Below are positions 1 through 6,186 of a stretch of 64,000 bases of DNA, piece by piece. Within the stretch, counting starts at the first letter, position 1. Each line of letters starts with the position of its first letter. The notes under the pieces were generated by a model. The model searched no databases. It saw nothing but the letters and a program-made list of their open reading frames with translations, and was not told where the DNA came from. The DNA is from Burkholderia cepacia (GTDB taxonomy: Bacteria > Pseudomonadota > Gammaproteobacteria > Burkholderiales > Burkholderiaceae): assembly GCF_029962485.1 (NCBI RefSeq), contig NZ_CP073637.1, forward strand, positions 868,001 to 932,000. Reading direction: 5' to 3'. Made by a program: the position numbers and the translations under genes.

Positions 1-388
1 TGAAGAGATTCATGATCAGCGACAGCGACACGGCCGACACCACCGCGCCGCCGAGCCCCTGCACCGCGCGCGCGGCGATCAGCATCGTCTGCGATTGCGC
101 GAGGCCGCATGCGAGCGACGCGAGCGTGAACACGACGAGGCCGGCGAGAAACATGCGTCGCTGGCCGTACAGGTCGCCGAGCCGGCCGCCGAGCAGCAGG
201 CAGCCGCCGAACGTCAGCAGGTATGCGTTGACGACCCACACGAGGGCCGTTTCGGTGAAATGGAGGTCGGTGCTGATCGACGGCAGCGCAACGTTCACGA
301 TCGTGCTGTCGAGCACGATCATCAGCACGCCGAGACAGAGAACGATCAGCGCGTACCAGCGCTTCTCTCCGTGGATCCCGTGGGTCAT
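1..388 (-). CDS. MFS drug-efflux-type transporter, N-terminal part (cut by window edge)
   Basis: The minus-strand frame starts at ATG 388-386 and runs off the window, giving about 129 residues. The N-terminus has a hydrophobic first helix ending in the motif LDSTIVNVALPSI, a loop motif GGRLGDLYGQRR (MFS motif A between helices 2 and 3), and a third segment with ARAVQGLGGA. These are typical of the 14-helix DHA2 (EmrB/QacA) exporters, which pump drugs or metabolites out by proton antiport in the inner membrane. The substrate cannot be told from this fragment. No partner gene (EmrA-like adaptor or TetR regulator) is visible on the side inside the window; the neighbour is an unrelated oxidoreductase in the same direction. 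Confidence 0.85.
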   Translation of the reverse strand, partial: MTHGIHGEKRWYALIVLCLGVLMIVLDSTIVNVALPSISTDLHFTETALVWVVNAYLLTFGGCLLLGGRLGDLYGQRRMFLAGLVVFTLASLACGLAQSQTMLIAARAVQGLGGAVVSAVSLSLIMNLF

Positions 389-526
389 GGGCCTGCAGCC
401 TTCTGATAGTTATTTGAAAGGATGCATTCTAGACCTCATCGGCGCGGGCTTCCTGCCGGTTTGTGGCAGGAGTGTCGCGTAGTCGCGCGCACCCGCGGAC
501 GGGCGCGCCGGAAGCATGGAAGGGCG

Positions 527-1258
527 TTACGAGCGCGCCGGCAGCTCGCAGCCGTCGGGGCCGCAGGCGGCCGCGTCGGCGCCGTCGAGCTCGACGATGC
601 CGTCGCGCCACGCCTGGTCGAGCGCCTGCGCAAATGCGTCGGCCGGCTGCGCGCCCGACACCGCGTAGCGGCCGCCGAACACGAACAGCGGCACGCCGCG
701 CCCGCCGATCTGCGCGGCGCGCGCGATGTCGGCCTCGACTTCGTCGCGGTACAGGTCGCTGCGCAGCACGTCGTCGACGGCCGAGCGCTCGAGCCCCGCC
801 TCGACCGCGAATTCAGCCAGTTCCGCGTGATCGAACAGCGAGCCGTGTTCGCAGAAATACGCGCGGTACAGCCGCTCGGTCAGCGCATGCGCGCGGCCCG
901 TCGCTTCCGCGAGCTTCACGAGCCGGTGGCCGTCAAGCGTGTCGCCGACGAGCGTGCCGGGCAGGTCGTAGCGCAGCCCGACGCTCGCGGCCGCATCGGT
1001 CACCTGATGCAGCATCTGGTCGACCTGCGCGGGCGACATCCGGTATTTGCTGGCGAGCATCACCTCGACCGGCTCGACAGGCTGGCCGGGCATCAGCCGG
1101 TACGCGCGCAGCGCGACGTCGACGCGGTCGGCGTGCGCGAATGCGGCCAGCGCCTCGTCGAAGCGGCGCTTGCCGATCCAGCACCACGGGCAGATCAGGT
1201 CGGACCAGATTTCGACGGTCAGGGTCGGGCGGGCAATCGGGGCGGGAGCGGTCGTCAT
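527..1258 (-). CDS. DsbA-family (FrnE-like) thiol oxidoreductase
   Basis: A 243-residue protein with the start at ATG 1258. Near the N-terminus it has TVEIWSDLICPWCWIGKRRF: a thioredoxin-fold strand followed by a CPWC active site, as in the FrnE/2-hydroxychromene-2-carboxylate isomerase branch of the DsbA superfamily. The helical insertion (MLHQVTDAAASVGLRYDLPG) and the cis-Pro loop GGRGVPLFVFGGRYAVSGAQ near residue 190 fit that family. No signal peptide is seen, so it should be cytoplasmic, unlike true periplasmic DsbA. The exact substrate is unknown; relatives are polyketide-type oxidoreductases or disulfide isomerases. It stands alone between the MFS gene and the dau-like cluster. Confidence 0.88.
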   Translation of the reverse strand: MTTAPAPIARPTLTVEIWSDLICPWCWIGKRRFDEALAAFAHADRVDVALRAYRLMPGQPVEPVEVMLASKYRMSPAQVDQMLHQVTDAAASVGLRYDLPGTLVGDTLDGHRLVKLAEATGRAHALTERLYRAYFCEHGSLFDHAELAEFAVEAGLERSAVDDVLRSDLYRDEVEADIARAAQIGGRGVPLFVFGGRYAVSGAQPADAFAQALDQAWRDGIVELDGADAAACGPDGCELPARS

Positions 1259-1431
1259 GGGCGGTCCAGGGAGCAAAAAAGTGTAACCGGGACTATAGCA
1301 TTTCATGCATCGACGCTTCGTTGTGGCCGTGCCCGTGCAGCGGGGCCCGGCCCGACGTATCACGAAGCATAGACACGGAAACCGCATCGCGGTAGCGATG
1401 ACCGGCGCCGTGCGTTGCCGCGGCCGGCCGC

Positions 1432-2091
1432 CTACGCGTCGCCCTGCGTTTCCTTCAGGTGCTTGAGGTGCTTGTAGACCGTCGCGCGCCCCATGCCGAG
1501 CACGTTCGCGACGTAGTTCGCCGCGCTCTTGCCGCGGAACGCGCCTTCCGCGTACAGCGCCTCGACGAGCTCGCGCCGGTGTTCGCGCGTGAGCCCGTTC
1601 AGCCCGACCTGCCGCTCGCGCAGCCAGCCGTGCAGGAACGTGTTGATGCGCTCCTGCCAGTCGTCGCGGAACAGCTCGTCGGGCTGGGCGACGACACCCG
1701 CGCCCTTGATGAACAGGTCGAGCGTCGTACGCACCTCGTCGAACACCGCGATGTTGAAGTTGATGCACATCATCCCGGCCGGGTGGCCTTCGTCGTCGAA
1801 CAGCACGTTGCTGACGCAGCGCATCCGCCGTCCGTCCCAGTTCAGCTTCTCGTACGGGCCGATCACGCGCTCGCGCGCGGAATGATCGATTTCCTCGAGC
1901 GCGGAATCGTCGCCGACCTCGCGCTTCGACAGGTTGTTCGCGAGATACAGCACGGTCTGGTCGAGCAGGTCGTGGATCACGACTTCCGCGTACGGGAAGA
2001 ACAGCGCCGCGATACCGTCGGCGATCGGCGCATAGCGGGTGAGCAGCAGGTCTTTGACGGGGGATTTCTTCTTGCGCATCGGTGTCGCCAT
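1432..2091 (-). CDS. YheO/DauR-type PAS-HTH transcriptional regulator
   Basis: A 219-residue protein. The N-terminal two thirds (LLTRYAPIADGIAALFFPYAEVVIHDL onward) form a YheO-like PAS domain. The C-terminal end (RGKSAANYVANVLGMGRATVYKHLKHLK) is a helix-turn-helix of the kind found in DauR, the D-arginine-responsive repressor of Pseudomonas aeruginosa dauBAR. The ATG at 2091 was chosen because the frame opens just before the conserved domain; a second Met at 2079 is possible. It lies downstream of, and in the same direction as, the ornithine-cyclodeaminase-family gene, and the related FAD dehydrogenase is nearby, so a DauR-like role in sensing a D-amino acid or imino acid is likely. Its ligand and targets are inferred, not shown. 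Confidence 0.85.
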   Translation of the reverse strand: MATPMRKKKSPVKDLLLTRYAPIADGIAALFFPYAEVVIHDLLDQTVLYLANNLSKREVGDDSALEEIDHSARERVIGPYEKLNWDGRRMRCVSNVLFDDEGHPAGMMCINFNIAVFDEVRTTLDLFIKGAGVVAQPDELFRDDWQERINTFLHGWLRERQVGLNGLTREHRRELVEALYAEGAFRGKSAANYVANVLGMGRATVYKHLKHLKETQGDA

Positions 2092-2222
2092 CTCGGGTGG
2101 GCGGGGGCCGGGCAGCGTGTCGGGCCGGCGCGCCGACGCACCGGTGGCCGGCATGCCCGTGCGCCCGCGCGCGGCCGCCGCGGCGGTTGCGCCATTGTAT
2201 CGGCCCCGCGTGCGCGTGCCGC

Positions 2223-3185
2223 TCATGCGCGCGTCAGGTGCGTGTACAGCGCGTGCGCAATCGCGATGTCCTCCAGCCCGAGGCCGATCGAGCGGAAAAA
2301 TGCATGACGCGTGCGCGACGGCGCCGCGCAGGTGCCGGCGACGAGCGCGGGCAGGTCGCCGACGATCCGCCCGGCATCCCAGCCGTGCTCGGCCGCCGCG
2401 ATCTGCATTTCGCCGGCGCTTGCGGGGGTCGTCTGCCGGTAGTCGCAGTACACGTCCATGTCGGGCAGCCAGGCGGGCGGGATTTCGTGCGCGCGTGCGA
2501 CGTTCGTGCTGATCGACGTGACGAGCGCCGGGCGCGTGAGCATCCCGTCGCCGAGCACGGGTGTGCCCGACGACGTGCACAGCATCACGACGTCCGCGTC
2601 GCGCACGCAGGCTTCGACGCTCGTTGCCGCGCGGGCGCGCGGGTCGAGTTCGGCGAGCTTCGCCTGCTGTGCCGCATCGTCGGCGAGCGCGGGCGAGTAC
2701 ACGCGAATCGTCTCCCAGTCGCGCAGCGCCGCCGTGTGCCGCAGGTGCGCGAGACCGACCGCGCCCGCGCCGACGATCGCCAGATGGCGCGCGTCGCGCC
2801 GCGCGAGGCAGTCGACCGCGAGCGCCGTCGTGCCGGCCGTGCGCTCGACCGTCAGCAGCCCCGCGTCGCACCACATCAGCGGCTGGCCGGTCTGCATCGA
2901 CATCAGCGCGGTCCACGCAGTGACAATCGGCTTGCCGCCCGTCACGACGTACGGCGACAGCTTCGCGCCGAACACCTGCGCATCGGCGAGCGCGCCGAGA
3001 TACGTGATGAAGTCGCCGGCCTGGTCGGGAAACAGCGTGAGCGTCTGCGGCGGCTGCACCGCGCGCGCCGCGGCGAGCGACGCGAACATGCGGCGCAGCG
3101 TGCCGAGCACGTCGAGCGACGGCAGGGCCGCGCGCACCGCGGCTTCGTCGACGGTCAGCGGCAGGGTCGGGGCGGTTTGCGTCAT
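2223..3185 (-). CDS. Ornithine cyclodeaminase / mu-crystallin family reductase (DauB-like)
   Basis: A 320-residue protein starting at ATG 3185, with GGAG about 9 nt upstream. The Rossmann motif AIVGAGAVGLAHLRH sits mid-protein, followed by IRVYSP and DADVVMLCTSS, the NAD(P)-binding signature of this family. Members include ornithine cyclodeaminase, pyrroline-2-carboxylate reductases and DauB, which reduces 2-ketoarginine/iminoarginine to L-arginine. The neighbours are a DauR-like regulator and a FAD D-amino-acid dehydrogenase, so the likely job is to reduce, in the cytoplasm, the imino or keto acid made by the dehydrogenase, giving net D-to-L conversion. A hydroxyproline-type pyrroline-2-carboxylate reductase is the main alternative. 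Confidence 0.87.
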   Translation of the reverse strand: MTQTAPTLPLTVDEAAVRAALPSLDVLGTLRRMFASLAAARAVQPPQTLTLFPDQAGDFITYLGALADAQVFGAKLSPYVVTGGKPIVTAWTALMSMQTGQPLMWCDAGLLTVERTAGTTALAVDCLARRDARHLAIVGAGAVGLAHLRHTAALRDWETIRVYSPALADDAAQQAKLAELDPRARAATSVEACVRDADVVMLCTSSGTPVLGDGMLTRPALVTSISTNVARAHEIPPAWLPDMDVYCDYRQTTPASAGEMQIAAAEHGWDAGRIVGDLPALVAGTCAAPSRTRHAFFRSIGLGLEDIAIAHALYTHLTRA

Positions 3186-3260
3186 GGAGACATCTCCGGT
3201 CGGGGCCGGACAGAACTGTCTCGAAAGACGGCGTCCGGCGATGTTCGTGATGGACGAAAA

Positions 3261-3284
3261 GTCTAATATAGACAATCCAAGTCT
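3261..3284. promoter_or_regulatory. Candidate operator 1: GTCTA-N3-TAGAC plus half-site
   Basis: Perfect 5-bp inverted repeat GTCTA/TAGAC with spacer ATA (3261-3273), followed after 7 nt by a GTCT half-site (3281-3284). It lies 76-88 bp upstream of the reductase start and, on the minus strand, overlaps TATATT, a possible -10 element. Assignment to the DauR-like regulator is an inference from proximity. Confidence 0.5.
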
Positions 3285-3415
3285 GGGAAATTTTTCTTTT
3301 CGAGACTGGCTGTCGTCGTGTTATCAAGAAAAAACACCGGTAAATCAACGGTGTTTCTCGTGATCGGCAAAATTGCGATGCCGTTCGACGAGGCACGATC
3401 CACGTATCCCCTATA

Positions 3416-3440
3416 GTCTATAGTAGACTTTGAGTCTATA
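3416..3440. promoter_or_regulatory. Candidate operator 2: GTCTA-N3-TAGAC plus half-site
   Basis: Second copy of the same palindrome with spacer TAG (3416-3428), followed after 5 nt by GTCTATA (3434-3440). It lies about 140 bp upstream of the binding-protein gene. The same arrangement of palindrome plus half-site on both divergent arms suggests one regulator acting on both. Confidence 0.5.
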
Positions 3441-3565
3441 TTTCGCCTGCGGGACACGGCACGTCGCGCGGCGCCGGCCGCCTGCATCGAATCCCGATCC
3501 GGCGCCTGTCCGACGGCGTCGTGCGACCGATCTTCCTCGCCTCAATCCGGAACAGAAGGACCGTC

Positions 3566-4345
3566 ATGAACTGGAAGCTTTCCCTTTGCGCCGCTGCGGC
3601 GCTCGCGTGCGCGGCCGTTACGGCCCATGCGGAACAGACCACGCTGCGCTTCGGCATCGAAGCCGCCTATCCGCCGTTCGAGAGCAAGACGCCGGCCGGC
3701 CAGCTGCAGGGTTTCGACGTCGACGTCGGCAACGCGGTGTGCGCGAAGCTGAACATGAAATGCGTGTGGGTCGAGAATGCGTTCGACGGGCTGATCCCGG
3801 CACTGCAGGCGCGCAAGTTCGACGCGATCAATTCGGCGATGAACATCACCGCGAAGCGCAAGCAGAGCATCGACTTCACGCCGGCGATCTACGTGGTGCC
3901 GATCGTGATGGTCGCGAAGCACGGCTCGCCGCTGCGGCCCGACGTCGCGAGCCTGCGCGGCAAGCATGTCGGCGTGCTGCAGGGTTCGTCGCAGGAGGAT
4001 TTCCTGAAGGCGCACTGGGCCAATGCGGGCGTGGCCGTCGTGTCGTACCAGGATCAGGACCAGATCTATGCCGACCTCGTCGCGGGGCGGCTCGACGCGG
4101 CCGTGCAGGAAGCGCAGACCGCGCAGGAGGGGTTCCTCGACAAGCCGGCCGGCCGCGACTACCAGATCGTCGGCGATGCACTGAAGGATCCGGCGACGCT
4201 CGGCGAAGGCACGGGCTTCGGGATGCGCAAGAACGACAAGGCGCTGCAGGCGAAGATCGTCGGCGCGCTCGACGCGCTGAAGAAGGACGGCACGCTGAGC
4301 GCGCTGTCGCAGAAGTACTTCAAGCGCGACATCATCGCGAAGTAA
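3566..4345 (+). CDS. ABC transporter periplasmic basic/polar amino-acid-binding protein
   Basis: A 259-residue protein whose start at ATG 3566 has AGAAGGA 7 nt upstream. A Sec signal peptide (MNWKLSLCAAAALACAAVTAHA) ends at AHA before EQTTLRFGIEAAYPPFE, the standard opening of family-3 solute-binding proteins (HisJ/ArtJ/LAO type). Further family motifs are GFDVDVGNAVCAKL, AINSAMNITAKRKQSIDFT and GTGFGMRKNDKAL. It would capture an amino acid, probably arginine, lysine or ornithine like its relatives, and hand it to an inner-membrane permease. No permease or ATPase gene is adjacent, so it must share a transporter coded elsewhere. It is divergent from the reductase and followed 67 bp later by the FAD dehydrogenase. 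Confidence 0.9.
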   Translation: MNWKLSLCAAAALACAAVTAHAEQTTLRFGIEAAYPPFESKTPAGQLQGFDVDVGNAVCAKLNMKCVWVENAFDGLIPALQARKFDAINSAMNITAKRKQSIDFTPAIYVVPIVMVAKHGSPLRPDVASLRGKHVGVLQGSSQEDFLKAHWANAGVAVVSYQDQDQIYADLVAGRLDAAVQEAQTAQEGFLDKPAGRDYQIVGDALKDPATLGEGTGFGMRKNDKALQAKIVGALDALKKDGTLSALSQKYFKRDIIAK

Positions 4346-4412
4346 GCACCGCCGCGCGCGGGCCGTGATGCCGGCGCGCGGCGCATCGAATCTCGACGCA
4401 GGACGGGGAACC

Positions 4413-5657
4413 ATGGATTTCGACGTCATCGTTCTGGGGGCCGGCATCGTCGGCGTGTCGTCGGCGCTGCACCTGCAGGATCGCGGGCTGCGCGTCGCGC
4501 TCGTCGACCGGCGCGCGCCCGGCGAGGAAACGAGCCACGGCAATGCCGGGCTGATCGAGCGCTCGTCGGTCGTGCCGTACGCGTTTCCGCGCCGGCTCGG
4601 CACGCTGCTGCGCTATGCGCGCAACCGCTCGGTCGATCTGTACTGGGACTACCGCGCGCTGCCCGCGTATGCGGGCTGGCTCGCGCGGTTCTGGCGCGAA
4701 TCGTCGCCGCAGCGGCTCGCGGCCGCCGCACGCGACCTGCTGCCGCTCGTCGCGGCGAGCGTCGTCGAGCACGACGCGCTGCTCGCGCGTACCGACGCGC
4801 AGCCGCTGGTGCACGACGGCGGGTGGATCGAGGCGTTTCGTTCGCCCGCGCTGTTCGACGCGGAAGCGCGCACGCAGCAGCGTGTGGCGGACGCGCACGG
4901 GCTGCGAATGGCCGTGCTCGACGCGCGCGCGCTGCGCGATCGCGAGCCCGGCATCAGCGACGCATTCTGCGGCGCCTTCCACTGGCAGGACCCGAAGACC
5001 GTGTCGAGCCCCGGCGGGCTGACCAAGGCCTACGCGCGGCTGTTCGAGCGCGACGGCGGCACGTTCGCGCTCGGCGATGCAAAGACGCTCGTGCAGGTGG
5101 ATGGCGGCTGGCAGGTCGGGTCCGAACACGGGCCGATTTCGGCACGTTCGGCCGTGGTCGCGCTCGGGCCGTGGTCCGATCACGTGTTCGCGCCGCTCGG
5201 CTACCGCATTCCGCTGCGCGCGAAGCGCGGTTATCACATGCATTACCGGCCGACGCGCACGCCGCTGACCGTGCCCGTGTGCGATACCGAGGAGGGCTTC
5301 GTCGTCGCGCCGATGGAGGGCGGGCGCCTGCGGCTCACGACGGGCGTCGAGATCGCGCTGCGCGGTGCGCCGCCGACCGGCGTTCAGCTTGCGCGCGCCG
5401 AACCGCTGGCGCGCGACGCGTTCGGCATCGGTGAGCGGCTCGATCCAGAGCCGTGGCTCGGGATGCGGCCGTGCACGCCGGACATGCGTCCGGTGATCGG
5501 GCCCGCGCCGCGCCATCGCCATCTGTGGTTCGCGTTCGGTCATTGCCACCATGGGCTCACGCTCGGCCCCGCGACCGGGCGCCTGCTCGCCGAAATGATG
5601 ACGGGCGCGCCGACCTATATCGATCCCCATCCGTATCGGCCCGCGCGCTTCGGCTGA
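4413..5657 (+). CDS. FAD-dependent D-amino-acid dehydrogenase (DadA/DauA family)
   Basis: A 414-residue flavoprotein; ATG 4413 has GGGGAA just upstream. It opens with the dinucleotide-binding motif VIVLGAGIVGVSSALHLQDRG, followed by ETSHGNAGLIE as in DadA-type enzymes, and ends with the FAD-closing region GHCHHGLTLGPATGRLLAEM. Such enzymes oxidise D-amino acids to imino acids and pass electrons to the respiratory chain at the inner membrane. Length (about 415) is closer to DadA (about 430) than to DauA (about 375). The linked binding protein, reductase and DauR-like regulator suggest a D-amino acid, possibly D-arginine, as substrate. It likely forms an operon with the preceding gene (gap 67 bp). 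Confidence 0.88.
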   Translation: MDFDVIVLGAGIVGVSSALHLQDRGLRVALVDRRAPGEETSHGNAGLIERSSVVPYAFPRRLGTLLRYARNRSVDLYWDYRALPAYAGWLARFWRESSPQRLAAAARDLLPLVAASVVEHDALLARTDAQPLVHDGGWIEAFRSPALFDAEARTQQRVADAHGLRMAVLDARALRDREPGISDAFCGAFHWQDPKTVSSPGGLTKAYARLFERDGGTFALGDAKTLVQVDGGWQVGSEHGPISARSAVVALGPWSDHVFAPLGYRIPLRAKRGYHMHYRPTRTPLTVPVCDTEEGFVVAPMEGGRLRLTTGVEIALRGAPPTGVQLARAEPLARDAFGIGERLDPEPWLGMRPCTPDMRPVIGPAPRHRHLWFAFGHCHHGLTLGPATGRLLAEMMTGAPTYIDPHPYRPARFG

Positions 5658-6186
5658 CCGGCGGCGCGGCGGCGACTGCCGTCGTCGCGCGTCGCGTCAT
5701 GCGCGCCGATCGCGAGGCGGCATTCACAGTATTTCATTCTGCTATCCGGGTAATCGAAAATCACGCGACGCGGAAATGATCTGCGTAATCGACAAGAAAG
5801 ATAATCGCGGAATAAATAAAATCAGAAAATCCGCGATTTATCAATGCATTTTCATATTGATGAAATGCGTAATGGGAAGCCGGCCGTGACGGTATAGGGC
5901 ACCATCGCGACCGGGTGTTCCGGCGTTACGCGGAATGTACCGGAACACGTTACTACGGGGCTCGCAAACGTTACGTTACATCCGCGCTTCGTCGGCCTTT
6001 TTTCATCTGACAATTGATGCCGGTCAACCCTTCGTGACCCGCGAATTTCGTCTGAAATCGATTAAAAAAGCGTTATTGACCGCCAATGCGCAGACGAATC
6101 AATCCGTTTTTTTGAATTGGCACGCTTCGTGCAAACCGTCCCCATGCTTTGTCAACGTAGTGCCAACCGAGATGGGGAAAATAACG
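5658..6186. other. AT-rich intergenic region before the repeat protein
   Basis: No gene found in 529 bp. The stretch 5720-5870 is much richer in A and T than the surroundings. It includes an inverted repeat AATCGCGGA (5803-5811) / TCCGCGATT (5830-5838) with an 18-nt loop, which could be the end of the upstream operon or an operator. The long leader may carry the promoter of the repeat protein, but no clear -35/-10 pair stands out. The in-frame extension upstream of 6187 is AT-rich and lacks a signal peptide at its start, so I regard it as untranslated. Confidence 0.5.

Larger units (their letters stand above)
3186..3565. promoter_or_regulatory. Divergent regulatory region of the dau-like cluster
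   Basis: About 380 bp separate the minus-strand reductase gene from the plus-strand binding-protein gene. The segment is clearly more AT-rich than its flanks and holds two copies of the palindrome GTCTA-N3-TAGAC, each followed by a further GTCT half-site. No gene is seen here. It should contain two divergent promoters. Confidence 0.7.

Noticed and set aside
422..1395. Long plus-strand open frames opposite the DsbA-like gene
   Set aside because: Arg/Ala-rich shadow translations; the minus-strand frame has the CPWC motif and a family-typical length.
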